Positions 37,514-46,934 of a stretch of 64,000 nt of DNA are shown one piece after another. Made by a program: the position numbers and the translations under genes. Position 1 is the first letter of the stretch. Every line of letters begins with the position of its first letter. The notes under the pieces were generated by a model. It had not been told where the DNA came from. It did no database searches and worked only from the letters and a program-made list of their open reading frames with translations. The stretch spans positions 124,001-188,000 of the forward strand of contig JACKBN010000003.1 of NCBI GenBank assembly GCA_020634565.1. The letters are read 5' to 3'. Source of the stretch: Ardenticatenaceae bacterium. Lineage in GTDB: Bacteria; Chloroflexota; Anaerolineae; Promineifilales; Promineifilaceae.

Positions 37514-40500
37514 ATGTCCAAACAAAACCAACCACAAATACATCTCATGGATACCGTGCGTATTCAAAATAGCCAGGGCAGCATGGATCAATTTCGCAGC
37601 CATCGGGCTGTGGCGTTGCTGATCTATCTGGTTATTCAGGAGCGGGCCGTGCCGCGCAGCGAACTGGTAGAGCTCATTTGGCCAGACAAGCCAGCCGAGC
37701 GGGGCCGCGCCAATTTGCGCTGGTCGCTGAGCTATTGGAATAAGCTGCTGCCAGACTGTTGGGACGTGACGCGCCAGACGGTGCAGTTTCAGCCCGGTGA
37801 CCAGTGCCAGGTAGATATTTTACGGTTGCAAACCGCCTTGGCTACAGGGGAGATGGCGGCGTTGGAAACGGCCGTTTCCCAGGCACATGGCGAATTTTGC
37901 CGTGGCTTTTACTTTGATGAATCCCCAGAATTTGAAGCATGGTTGCTGACCCAGCGGGAGCATTGGCGACGGCAGCTCGGCACGGCGTACCAGCAGCTCA
38001 TAGACCAGTACGGCCGTTTGGGGGAATACGGCCGTGCCCTCACCTTTGCCCAAAAATTACTGGAACTGGATGCTTGGCAGGAAGATATTCACCGGCAGCT
38101 GATGCTGCTGCGTGCCCGGACCGGTGACTTTGCCGGGGCGCTGGCTCAATACGAAACCTGCCGCCAAATTTTGCACGACGAACTCAATATCTCCCCTACG
38201 GAAGCAACGGCCGCCCTGGCGGCGCGCATTCGTGCCTTGCGGGAGCGCTCGCGGCACAACCTGCCGCTGCAACCCACTCCGTTTGTGGGTCGAGAAAAGG
38301 AGCTGGCTGAGGTAACTGCGCTGCTCACTGCGCCTGAGAATCGTCTGGTGACCATTGTGGCGGCGGGCGGCATGGGCAAAACGCGCCTTGCGTTGGCTGT
38401 GGCCGCGCAGCAGACGGGGGCGTTTTTGGATGGCGTGGCTTTTGTGTCGCTGGCACCGGTTGCGTCACCCGCGCTGCTGGCTACAACGGTGACCGAAACC
38501 TTGGGTGACGGGGCCTTTATCGAACCGCATCAAGGGCACAAAAGCGCCACCGATTATTTGCTGGACGCGCTGGCTGAGCGGGAATTGCTGCTGGTTTTAG
38601 ACAATTACGAACAGCTTTTGCCCGATGTCTCCTTGCTGCTGGCTATTTTGGACCGAGCGCCACAGGTGAAGCTGTTGGTAACGGCGCGGGAGCGTTTGAA
38701 CATTCGCTGGGAACGGCCGTTCCCCCTCACCGGTTTGCCATATCCCACAGAAGATGAGGCTACCTGGCAGGCGTACAGCGCCCCGCAGCTTTTTCTGCAG
38801 ACGGCACAGCAAGTGCATCCCGGTTTCCAGCCCAATGCCAGAGATGTGCAGGCGATCAACCAAATTTGCCGCCTGGTTGAAGGGATGCCGCTGGCATTGG
38901 AATTGGCGGCGACCTGGGTACGGCTGCAGCAACCCGCAGCCATCGCCACAGAAATTGCCCAAAACGTAGACATTTTGCATACGCACCAGCAGGATTTGCC
39001 GCCACGGCAGCGCAGCATTAATGCTGTTTTTGCCCAAACTTGGGCACGACTTGCGCCAGCAGCGCAGCAAGCTTTGCGGCAGCTTTCGGTCTTTCGTGGC
39101 CCTTTTACGGTAGCTGCGGCAACGCAAGTGACCGGCGCAGATTGGCCACTGCTGGCGGCGCTGGTAGACAAATCCTTGCTGCGGCAAAGAGAGATGAATG
39201 ATGCGGGAGAAACGGCCGTTTATTACGACATGCACGAGCTGTTGCGCCAATACGCCGCCAGCCATTTGGGAGATGAGGCGGCAGCGGCGCAGCAGCGGCA
39301 CGCCAATTATTACGCTCAACTGCTGGCTGAATATGAACCACGCCTGCGGATAGGGGATGCCGTTGCGGCAACGCTCCAGCAGATGCAGCGGGAAATTGAT
39401 AACATTCGCACCGCTTGGGAGTGGGCGTTATCTGCGCGGCAGGGGGATTGCCTGAACCAACTATTGGAAAGCTTCGTTTTGTTTTATCAGCTGCCGTCGC
39501 TGGTGCGGGATGGCTTGGCGGTGATGGCGGCCGCGGCGGAGCAACTGGCTCCCGTACAGGCTACGCATGAGGCGCTGCGTTTGGCATACGGCCGTATCCT
39601 CAACTGGCAAGGTTACTTCACCTGGCTTTTGCATGAGGATCGGGAGGCGGCAGAGCAGCTAACGCGCCGCAGTTTAACCATTTTGCAGGCGCAGGAGGCC
39701 GAGTTGGAAGTGGCGCGAGCCCTGCACACGTTGGCCAACATCATTTACGCGCGAGATTTGCGCACAGCTCGAACGCATTGGCAGCGCAGTCTGGAAATTT
39801 ACCAGCAGGCTGATGATCTTGAGCGGCAATCGATCTTGCTGCGCAATTTGTGCGTGACGGCGACCAATTTTGCCGAGATGAGATCTTATTGGGAGCAGGC
39901 GTTGGCAACGGCCGTTCGCAGCGGCGATCGGCGCAATGAAGGGCATCTCTATTTTATTGGGGCCGACCGGGAATATTTGTTGGTGAATTTGCCGCTGGCG
40001 CATGAGCTGGCGCAGAAAAGTATCGCCATTATCCGCCAGGTTGATGATCCGCCACATCTCATTTTGGCGATGAATGTGCTGACCGCCATTTTGACAGCGC
40101 AAAAAGAGTTTGAGCTGGCCGACGCCTTGTTGCAGGAGATGCAAGAAACGGCCGTTCAGCTAGACATCACCTGGCACTCGTTGTTGGTTACGCTGGCATA
40201 CGGCCGTTTGGCCGTGGCGCAGGGTAATGTTGAGGCTGCCACTATGCATCTGGGCACCGTTTTTGCCGCCACTGACAAGAACGGTGCGTATCCTGATTTG
40301 CAGCGCACGGCATTTTTGTGGCAGGGGCGGTTGCGATTGGCGCAGGGTGATCTGGTTGGGGCGCGGGCGGCGTGGGAAGCTTGTTTGGCGGTAACGGCCG
40401 TTCCCAGTTGGCGCTTCTACTCGGAGCAGATGTTGGCGTTGGTGGGCATGGGGGAGACATGGTTACAGGAGGGGGCGGTGGAAACGGCCGTTTCCTACTT

Positions 40501-40624
40501 CCAACAAGCGCACGAGATTGCCTGTGCCCTGGGTGGGCAAGCGGCATGGCAGCAAGAACGGACGCGACTGCTGGCAAATTATGCCTTACAAATTCCGGCT
40601 CTCAACGAGATTCTGTCGCAGTAG
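37514..40624 (+). CDS. AfsR/SARP-like STAND regulator (BTAD + NB-ARC + TPR)
   Basis: 1036-residue multidomain regulator. The N-terminal ~90 residues form an OmpR-like winged helix with RAVALLIYLVIQERAVPRSELVELIWPD. A bacterial transcriptional activation domain (about 95-250) includes ALTFAQKLLELDAWQEDIHRQLM. An NB-ARC-type NTPase follows, with P-loop AAGGMGKTRLA near residue 285, LLLVLDNYEQLL as Walker B and GMPLALELAA as the GxP motif. The C-terminal ~450 residues are TPR-like helices. Such proteins switch on target genes when ligand and ATP release the NTPase. I chose the ATG at 37514; an in-frame ATG at 37487 exists. The gene carries about eleven ACGGCCGT copies. Confidence 0.9.
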   Translation: MSKQNQPQIHLMDTVRIQNSQGSMDQFRSHRAVALLIYLVIQERAVPRSELVELIWPDKPAERGRANLRWSLSYWNKLLPDCWDVTRQTVQFQPGDQCQVDILRLQTALATGEMAALETAVSQAHGEFCRGFYFDESPEFEAWLLTQREHWRRQLGTAYQQLIDQYGRLGEYGRALTFAQKLLELDAWQEDIHRQLMLLRARTGDFAGALAQYETCRQILHDELNISPTEATAALAARIRALRERSRHNLPLQPTPFVGREKELAEVTALLTAPENRLVTIVAAGGMGKTRLALAVAAQQTGAFLDGVAFVSLAPVASPALLATTVTETLGDGAFIEPHQGHKSATDYLLDALAERELLLVLDNYEQLLPDVSLLLAILDRAPQVKLLVTARERLNIRWERPFPLTGLPYPTEDEATWQAYSAPQLFLQTAQQVHPGFQPNARDVQAINQICRLVEGMPLALELAATWVRLQQPAAIATEIAQNVDILHTHQQDLPPRQRSINAVFAQTWARLAPAAQQALRQLSVFRGPFTVAAATQVTGADWPLLAALVDKSLLRQREMNDAGETAVYYDMHELLRQYAASHLGDEAAAAQQRHANYYAQLLAEYEPRLRIGDAVAATLQQMQREIDNIRTAWEWALSARQGDCLNQLLESFVLFYQLPSLVRDGLAVMAAAAEQLAPVQATHEALRLAYGRILNWQGYFTWLLHEDREAAEQLTRRSLTILQAQEAELEVARALHTLANIIYARDLRTARTHWQRSLEIYQQADDLERQSILLRNLCVTATNFAEMRSYWEQALATAVRSGDRRNEGHLYFIGADREYLLVNLPLAHELAQKSIAIIRQVDDPPHLILAMNVLTAILTAQKEFELADALLQEMQETAVQLDITWHSLLVTLAYGRLAVAQGNVEAATMHLGTVFAATDKNGAYPDLQRTAFLWQGRLRLAQGDLVGARAAWEACLAVTAVPSWRFYSEQMLALVGMGETWLQEGAVETAVSYFQQAHEIACALGGQAAWQQERTRLLANYALQIPALNEILSQ

Positions 40625-40733
40625 CAAATCACAGAAAATAGTTTGGAAAACGAAGGGCGATTTCTCTGTGATTTGCTCAAGTAAAAGCGGGAGAATTGGT
40701 TCTTCTTGTTTCAAAAGATTTCCCCGCTTTTAC
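40623..40733 (+). other. Two consecutive long-stem hairpins after the regulator gene
   Basis: First: AGCAAATCACAGA (40623-40635) with TCTGTGATTTGCT (40665-40677), 13 bp, overlapping the stop codon. Second: GTAAAAGCGGG (40681-40691) with CCCGCTTTTAC (40723-40733), 11 bp. Neither is followed by a T-run, so they look like mRNA 3'-end protectors or processing sites rather than intrinsic terminators. Confidence 0.6.
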
Positions 40734-40835
40734 ACAGATTAGATTAATATCTTTGACAAACGCGGCAACCTGCTCTTTAATCACCGGATTGGAAGATCAA
40801 CGCGCTAATTTGCTGAACAGGCAGACAACCAAATC

Positions 40836-41561
40836 ATGAGCGAAATCATTACACAGGACGAAAAATTTGAGTGGGCTATCTACGTAGACGCCACGCTGGC
40901 TGGTTTGGCGATCCTCATTCCTATTCCCCTGTTAGATCTGTTTTTTGAGTGGATTTTTAAGCGGCGCATGCCCCAGGCGATTGCTAAGCGGAACGGCCGT
41001 ACCCTCTCCCCAGAGACCGTGCGCCAGCTCAACCGCAGCAATTGGAGCTGCCTCGGCTGTTTATTGTGGCCCCTGGAGCTGGTCTGGCTGCTGCTTAAAC
41101 GCACCTACCGTACCATTTTGTATTTCCTCACCGTGAAAGAAGCCACCGACAAGCTGAGTTACTATTGGCACCGCGCGTATTTGCTCGATAAGATGATGGA
41201 GCGTGATGATCTGGCAACTGAAGAAGAGGCGGCGCTGGCGGCACAGGCGCTGCATCAGGTGTTAGAAAGTGTCACCACCAGCCCGTTGACGCAGCTGGCC
41301 AAAGAAGTGGTGGCCAACGTGCGCCACATTTTGCGTTCCAGTTGGCGCTGGCTGCGGCGCAAGCAAGAAGATGAGATGATGGCCAAAACACGGTCGCAGA
41401 TGGCCACCGCCTGGCGCGATCTCTCTGGTTATTTTGAGCAAGTGGCGGCTCAATACGAGGCGCGGCTGGAACAACTGCAAATTGCCCATGTGCAGGAAAA
41501 ACTGGTTATCGCCGATGCCGCTGCGGACGTCTTATCCCCCACAAACCCACCGGACATTTAA
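40836..41561 (+). CDS. Membrane-associated coiled-coil protein, unknown function
   Basis: 241 residues. One hydrophobic segment near residues 18-40 (ATLAGLAILIPIPLLDLFF) and a second near 70-90 (CLGCLLWPLELVWLLLK) may anchor it. The rest is charged and helical: LDKMMERDDLATEEEAALAAQALHQ and the C-terminal FEQVAAQYEARLEQLQ suggest coiled coil. No family recognised. It lies 64 bp upstream of an MFS transporter in the same orientation and may be co-transcribed with it. Confidence 0.7.
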   Translation: MSEIITQDEKFEWAIYVDATLAGLAILIPIPLLDLFFEWIFKRRMPQAIAKRNGRTLSPETVRQLNRSNWSCLGCLLWPLELVWLLLKRTYRTILYFLTVKEATDKLSYYWHRAYLLDKMMERDDLATEEEAALAAQALHQVLESVTTSPLTQLAKEVVANVRHILRSSWRWLRRKQEDEMMAKTRSQMATAWRDLSGYFEQVAAQYEARLEQLQIAHVQEKLVIADAAADVLSPTNPPDI

Positions 41562-41624
41562 ACGAAGCAACAACTTATTTTGAAGGAGAGGCCGCTCAAT
41601 CATTTTGCTGCGGCCCATTTGATC

Positions 41625-42863
41625 ATGAATTTTAGAAACAGTGACAAACGATTATTAACGATTTTGCTTATCGTTTTTGTGCAGATGCTGGGGGCGGCCA
41701 TGGCTCTGCCCATTTTGCTGCTGTACGCCCAACGTCAGTTTGAGATTGAGCCGCAGTACAATGCGCTGCTGCTCTCTTCCTTTTTTGCAGCGCAGTTTTT
41801 GGCTGGCCCCATGATTGGAAGGTTGTCGGACAAATACGGCCGTATTCCCGTTCTCATTATTAGCCAGATTGGTACCGTCCTTAGCTTCATCATGATTGGG
41901 GCTGCGCCCAACATTACGGTGCTGTTCATCGCTCGCATTTTGGATGGCATTACGGGCGGCAACATCATCGTTGCTCAGGCCTACATCACCGACATCACCC
42001 CGCCCGCCAAACGGACTGAATCGCTGGGCTACATTTTTGCCGCCTTTGGCCTGGGTTTTGTCTTTGGTCCGGCGCTGGGTGGTACTCTTTCCGCTGCCTT
42101 TGGTCCGCGCATTCCCTTTTACATGGCCGCCGTGGCTGCGGCTGTCACCGTTATCATCACCTGGCTTACGCTTACTGAAACGCTCACACCCGAGCAGCGC
42201 ATGAAAAATCGGCAGGCGCGGCGTGGTGGGCTGGCTCCCAGCGAAGTGATGGGCAACGCGGCGCTGCTGGCCATCTTGCTTATTGCCTTTATTGGCCAGT
42301 TTGCCCTGGGTATGTTGCAGGCCACTTTTGCCCTGTTTGGCGATGCCGTATTGTTTGCGGACTACAGCGAGCGCATCGTGGATTTGGGTATTGGCATTAT
42401 GCTGGCCACGGTGGGGCTCTCCCAATTTTTGACGCAGACGCTGCTTATCAGGCGGGTGCTGCCGCGCCTGGGCGAGGCGAATCTGGTGATTATTGGCAGC
42501 ACGCTGCGGGCAATTGGTATGTTTTTCCTGGCGATTGCCACCGGACCGTGGTTTGGTATTCCCGGCTCTATCTTCTTCCCCATTGGCATGGGGTTGATGA
42601 TGCCGCCCTTGCAATCGCTCTCCACACGTACCGTGCCAGACGAAGTGCGCGGCGGTGTACTGGGTTTGTATCAATCCACAGTAAGCCTGGCCACGATTTT
42701 TAGCACGGCGCTGGCTGGGGTAATTTTCTCTCTCGATCCGCATTATCCGTACTGGCTGGGCATGGGGCTGTCGCTCTTTGCCCTTGTGCCAGCCTACTAT
42801 TTTTTGAAACGGCCGTTACGCAAACCCAAATCAGAGGATACGGCCGTTACGCCCAAACCATAG
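41625..42863 (+). CDS. MFS transporter, TetA/multidrug-type
   Basis: 412-residue, twelve-helix major facilitator. The MFS loop 2-3 motif reads GRLSDKYGRIPVLI, and helix 4-5 contains RILDGITGGNIIVAQAYITDITPPAKRT, a hallmark of the TetA/DHA1 branch, followed by GLGFVFGPALGG. It probably exports small molecules in exchange for protons; the substrate is unknown. The open frame extends to a TTG at 41580, just before the GGAG, but the ATG at 41625 starts directly before the first helix. The C-terminus is hydrophilic. Confidence 0.9.
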   Translation: MNFRNSDKRLLTILLIVFVQMLGAAMALPILLLYAQRQFEIEPQYNALLLSSFFAAQFLAGPMIGRLSDKYGRIPVLIISQIGTVLSFIMIGAAPNITVLFIARILDGITGGNIIVAQAYITDITPPAKRTESLGYIFAAFGLGFVFGPALGGTLSAAFGPRIPFYMAAVAAAVTVIITWLTLTETLTPEQRMKNRQARRGGLAPSEVMGNAALLAILLIAFIGQFALGMLQATFALFGDAVLFADYSERIVDLGIGIMLATVGLSQFLTQTLLIRRVLPRLGEANLVIIGSTLRAIGMFFLAIATGPWFGIPGSIFFPIGMGLMMPPLQSLSTRTVPDEVRGGVLGLYQSTVSLATIFSTALAGVIFSLDPHYPYWLGMGLSLFALVPAYYFLKRPLRKPKSEDTAVTPKP

Positions 42864-42975
42864 CTGCATCTTGTCACAAATAGTAAAACCTATCCAGATA
42901 CATAGCGAAAAAATCTATTTTGTTGATAATTAAAGTTGCTATGGAAGAAAATAAAAATAGTGAGGCAAAGAAGCA

Positions 42976-43593
42976 ATGAAATTAGCCGTTTTTGGGGCTA
43001 CCGGGGGGACCGGTAAGGAAATTGTGACGCAGGCACTGGAAGCCGGGCATGAAGTGACCGTATTGGTGCGCGATCCAGCTCGTCTGACCGTGAGCCATGA
43101 CAAACTGTATCTGGTATTTGGTGATGTGCTTAACCTGGAAAAGGTCGAAGAAACGCTGGCTGGCTCCGAGGCCGTTTGCTGTTCCTTGGGCAATACGGCC
43201 AATAATCCAGATTTTGTGGTGTCAGACGGCACGCAAAACATCATTACCGCCATGCAAAAGCAGGGCATCAAGCGGTTGGTGGTTGTTTCGGCGCTGGGCG
43301 TTGGCGACAGCCGTGAACAGGTGCCGCTTTCCTTCAAGATGATGATGAAAACCGTGCTGCGTAAAGCGTATGAAGATAAAGAGCGTCAGGAGCAGTTCGT
43401 GCGCGAGAGCGATTTGGATTGGGTGATTGTACGTCCGGGCGGGCTTACCAATGGCTCGGCGACCGGCGAATATACCGCTGGCCTCGATCCGGCGATTATG
43501 AGCAGCCAGGTTGCTCGCGCTGATGTGGCCGCGTTCGTTTTGCAACAGCTCACTGACGATACGTATCTGCACCAAACCCCCGCAATTACCTGA
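42976..43593 (+). CDS. NAD(P)-binding oxidoreductase (atypical SDR/NmrA-like)
   Basis: 205-residue Rossmann-fold protein. The nucleotide-binding motif GATGGTGKEIV is at residues 8-18, followed by VLVRDPARL. VVVSALGVGDS and DWVIVRPGGLTNGSATG fit the atypical short-chain dehydrogenase / NmrA-like group, such as biliverdin reductase B-like and NAD(P)H-binding proteins. The catalytic Tyr-x-x-x-Lys is not obvious. Probably cytosolic; substrate unknown. Followed by an intrinsic terminator. Confidence 0.9.
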   Translation: MKLAVFGATGGTGKEIVTQALEAGHEVTVLVRDPARLTVSHDKLYLVFGDVLNLEKVEETLAGSEAVCCSLGNTANNPDFVVSDGTQNIITAMQKQGIKRLVVVSALGVGDSREQVPLSFKMMMKTVLRKAYEDKERQEQFVRESDLDWVIVRPGGLTNGSATGEYTAGLDPAIMSSQVARADVAAFVLQQLTDDTYLHQTPAIT

Positions 43594-43620
43594 CAGTTCG
43601 TGAATGCCCCGTGAATATGC

Positions 43621-43660
43621 AGACCCGCAAGTGACTTTTAGCGCATTTGCGGGTCTTTTA
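43621..43660 (+). terminator. Intrinsic terminator after the oxidoreductase
   Basis: AGACCCGCAA (43621-43630) with TTGCGGGTCT (43647-43656), 10 bp, followed by a short TTTT run. Confidence 0.75.
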
Positions 43661-43860
43661 TGTCGGGTTGTTAACCGCTTCACACTGGTGGCGTACGGCC
43701 GTATGCAGCCAACACCCTCGCAAAATGCTACCTTGTTATGATGCCTTGGCATCATTATTTGATAATTTATTGGTTGTTCCTGCCAGGCAAGCCGAGTTTC
43801 CCTGCTCACTTTTCCCTGCTTCCGTCCTGAGGCGGCTGCTGGTAGACGGTATTGGATTGA

Positions 43861-44403
43861 ATGACAACGTTTTTAGCTTTATTGTTAGCCCATTTGTTAG
43901 CAGATTTTCCCCTACAAACAAACCGCGTTTTTCGTTTGAAAATTTCGAGCAACAGCGGTTTGGCAGTTCATGTATTAATTCACCTGGTTATGACGGCTCT
44001 GTTGCTACAGCGTCCTGGGCAGCATCTGGATTTGCTGCTGGGGTTGGGCGTGGCCCATTTTGTCACCGACTGGATTAAAGTTCGCTTCCCCGGTGAGCCA
44101 CAGTGGCCTGGATTCATCATGGATCAGCTGGCCCATTTGGCAGCGATTCTCTTTTTTGCCTGGTGGCAGCCGGACGTAACGGCCGTATTGCCCCTCTGGC
44201 TCATGCTCCCCCTGATTGTGTTTGTCCTCTTGCCTGCGCTGCTGATGTTGCTCTGGGTATGGGCCAACGATGCGCAGCAGCAAAACCGCTATCGGGAGTC
44301 ACGCTCGGTGCATTGGGCCAGCCGCCGCTTACTAACAATTTCCCAGCGCACCGGCTGGATTGCTGTGTGTATCGTGGTGGTCTGCCGCATCTGGGTGTTG
44401 TAA
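43861..44403 (+). CDS. DUF3307 membrane protein
   Basis: 180-residue membrane protein with four or five helices. The start LLLAHLLADFPLQTNRVFRLK and the later GLAVHVLIHLVMTALLL and LGVAHFVTDWIKVRF carry the conserved His/Asp-containing helices of DUF3307. The FIMDQLAHLAAILFF segment completes the pattern. The family is uncharacterised. Single gene with no obvious partner. Confidence 0.85.
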   Translation: MTTFLALLLAHLLADFPLQTNRVFRLKISSNSGLAVHVLIHLVMTALLLQRPGQHLDLLLGLGVAHFVTDWIKVRFPGEPQWPGFIMDQLAHLAAILFFAWWQPDVTAVLPLWLMLPLIVFVLLPALLMLLWVWANDAQQQNRYRESRSVHWASRRLLTISQRTGWIAVCIVVVCRIWVL

Positions 44404-44553
44404 ACAGCCTGCCCAATTGCAAAATCACCCTGTTTTGGTCGGGCTGAGTAGGACTTTCGGACTATGATTTGCTCTGCGTAAAATTTGTTCCTCGTGGTTT
44501 AATACAAAACCAGAAGAAGCACCCCCAAATTGAAGTTACCTGGAGGAGAAAAC

Positions 44554-44946
44554 GTGAAGCAATCAATTTTGCTAGTTGATGATGAACCCAATTTGCGCGA
44601 ACTGCTGCGCCAGATGTTGGAGTTAGGCGGCTTTGACGTGGTAGAGGCCGAAGACGGTCTGGATGCCGTGGAAAGATTGAAGCAGATGACGCCCAGCGCG
44701 ATGATTTTGGATGTCATGATGCCCAATCTGGATGGGGTTACGCTCTGCAAAAAATTGCGAGCCAGCGTCCGTTTTGCCAACTTGCCCATCATTATGTTAA
44801 GTGGAAAGACACAATACCGCGCGGTGCAGGAGGGATTGGCGGCGGGGGCCAATCTTTATTTGTGCAAGCCCATCGCCATAGATGAACTCATCCAAAGCGT
44901 TAAAGAAGTTTTGGCTGCGCCGATCCCTACCCCTCAAAATGCATAA
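44554..44946 (+). CDS. Single-domain response regulator (CheY-like)
   Basis: 130 residues starting at GTG 44554, which follows a strong GGAGGAG; the longer TTG frame would translate that site. The whole protein is a receiver: D9/D10, phospho-acceptor D53 in MILDVMMP, IIMLSGKT and the lysine in LYLCKPI. No output domain. It may act by protein contact or in a phosphorelay; no kinase is adjacent. An intrinsic terminator follows at 44981. Confidence 0.92.
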   Translation: MKQSILLVDDEPNLRELLRQMLELGGFDVVEAEDGLDAVERLKQMTPSAMILDVMMPNLDGVTLCKKLRASVRFANLPIIMLSGKTQYRAVQEGLAAGANLYLCKPIAIDELIQSVKEVLAAPIPTPQNA

Positions 44947-44980
44947 ACTCAGAATTTTTTATCCTTAATTTTGCTAAAAA

Positions 44981-45012
44981 AGAGCCTCACGCACCGGTGA
45001 GGCTCTTTTTTT
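44981..45012. terminator. Bidirectional intrinsic terminator
   Basis: AGAGCCTCAC / GTGAGGCTCT, 10-bp stem, 6-nt loop, with an A-run before and a T-run after. It serves the response regulator (+) and probably the malic enzyme gene (-). Confidence 0.92.
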
Positions 45013-45070
45013 ACCTATGAAAAATAAGATTGGCCCCTCTTCTGTTTCTCAAAAATGGGCCAAACTCGAA

Positions 45071-46708
45071 TTAGCTATCGTGCTGATAAACTGGCTGGAA
45101 CATCTGCCCTTCGATGTAAGCTGGCAGGTCGTTCGGTCGGGCTACGCTAGCCAGATTTTTGGCAAAGGCCACTTCGGCAACGGCCGTTCCAATGGCCCCC
45201 GACACCTCGCGAATGCGTTTGAGCGAGGGGTAGACGCGCCCTTTAGCCAGGTCTTCTTCCGTGACCAGTTGAGCCAGCGTGCGGGCTGCCGCCATGAACA
45301 TCTCATCCGGTACGTGGCGCGCCTTCACGGCCACCACACCCAACCCCACGCCGGGGAAGATGTAGGAGTTGTTGCCCTGGCCAGGCACGTACGTTTTGCC
45401 CTTGTATTCCACCGGGTCGAATGGGCTGCCGCTGGCAAAGATGGCTCGTCCATCGGACCAGGTGTACGCTTCTTCAGCGGTGCACTCGGAATTTGAGGTG
45501 GGGTTGGAGAGAGCGAAGACAATCGGCCGTTCGTTGAGTTCAGCCATCTTTTCCACGATGGGCTGGGTGAACATTTGGCCGCGTCCGGAAACGCCAATGA
45601 TGCCGGTGGGCTGCAAAGCTTTCACCGCCGAGAGTAAATCTGGTTGGGCTGCAAATTCATGGGCGTACGGCAGTTTGTGCTCTGCCAGATCGGTCCGGGT
45701 GCTTTCTACCAGGCCGCGCGAATCCACAAACCAGCAGCGATGCTTGGCCTCGGCCTCAGACAGCCCTTCATCCATCATAGCGGAGACAATCAGGTCGGCA
45801 ATGCCGATGCCCGCTTCGCCAGCGCCCAGGAAGAGCAGCTTTTGCTCAGACAGTTTGCCGCCGGTCAGTCGCAGAGACGAGTAGATGCCTGCCAAAGTCA
45901 CAGCGGCCGTTCCCTGGATGTCGTCGTTGAAGGTGCAGTAGGCATTGCGATATTTATTCAGTAAACGGAAGGCGTTCAGATTGGCAAAATCTTCAAATTG
46001 AACCATGACGTTGGGATACCGTTCGGTAACGGCCGTCATAAATTCATCGATCAACGCATCATACTCTGCGCCGCGCAGACGCCGCTGCGGCAAGCCAATG
46101 TAAAGCGGATCGTTCAGCAGTTTTTCGTTTTCCGTGCCGACGTCCAGGGTGATGGGCAACGTTCTGGCGGGATGGATGCCCGCGCAGGCGGTGTAGAGCG
46201 ACAGCTTGCCAACGGGAATGCCCATCCCGTTCACGCCCAAATCGCCCAGACCTAAAATGCGTTCGCCGTCGGTGACCACAATCACTTCTACGTCATCATG
46301 GGGCCAGTTGGCAACAACTTCGGCGACGCGCCCTTTGTCCTCAGCGGAGATGTAGAGGCCGCGGGGGCGGCGGAAAATGTGGGCATATTCCTGACACGCC
46401 TTGCCAACGGTGGGTGTGTAGATGATAGGCATCATATCTTCCAGATTGTCCATCACCAGCCGGTAAAACAAGGTTTCGTTGCGGTCTTCCAGGCCAATGA
46501 GGTAAATATATTTTTCCATATCGCTGGGTTTTTTGCGGTAATTTTCCAGCGAACGCTGCACTTGTCGTTCCTGGGAAAAGACGCGCGGCGGCAGCAAACC
46601 GCGCAGCTTGAATTGCTCGCGTTCTTCTTCTGTGAATGCAGTTCCATGATTGAGCAGAGGATTATGTAGTAGATCAACCCCAATGGGTTGGTTGTCTGTA
46701 TCAGACAT
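45071..46708 (-). CDS. NAD-dependent malic enzyme
   Basis: 545 residues, normal for the large bacterial/eukaryotic-type malic enzyme. It converts malate to pyruvate and CO2 with NAD(P)+. The start at 46708 follows AAGGAGTCAATC; the open frame extends upstream but without family sequence. Seen: MPIIYTPTVGKACQEY, VVTDGERILGLGDLGVNGMGIPVGKL (substrate and metal region), CTFNDDIQGTAAVTLAGI, the nucleotide-binding FLGAGEAGIGIADLI and FALSNPTSNSECTAEEAY. Cofactor preference is the family expectation, not proven. Divergent from the hydrolase gene at 46935. Confidence 0.93.
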   Translation of the reverse strand: MSDTDNQPIGVDLLHNPLLNHGTAFTEEEREQFKLRGLLPPRVFSQERQVQRSLENYRKKPSDMEKYIYLIGLEDRNETLFYRLVMDNLEDMMPIIYTPTVGKACQEYAHIFRRPRGLYISAEDKGRVAEVVANWPHDDVEVIVVTDGERILGLGDLGVNGMGIPVGKLSLYTACAGIHPARTLPITLDVGTENEKLLNDPLYIGLPQRRLRGAEYDALIDEFMTAVTERYPNVMVQFEDFANLNAFRLLNKYRNAYCTFNDDIQGTAAVTLAGIYSSLRLTGGKLSEQKLLFLGAGEAGIGIADLIVSAMMDEGLSEAEAKHRCWFVDSRGLVESTRTDLAEHKLPYAHEFAAQPDLLSAVKALQPTGIIGVSGRGQMFTQPIVEKMAELNERPIVFALSNPTSNSECTAEEAYTWSDGRAIFASGSPFDPVEYKGKTYVPGQGNNSYIFPGVGLGVVAVKARHVPDEMFMAAARTLAQLVTEEDLAKGRVYPSLKRIREVSGAIGTAVAEVAFAKNLASVARPNDLPAYIEGQMFQPVYQHDS

Positions 46709-46934
46709 GATTGACTCCTTGGGTAGGTAGAGATGGTAAACGGCCGTATGGCCATAAAATCGGCAAGCGACGGCCACAAGGGATCGTACTGGATATGCGC
46801 TTGTGCCAATAGTCGCAATTGGCACGTGCCTGAGGTGATGTTTGTCAGAACTCGCGGCGCTTGCAGGACCATTCGCAGGGCAATCGTCTGCCGGTCGTGC
46901 CGGTGGCTGGGCCAAAATTTGGTACGCTTGGTGG

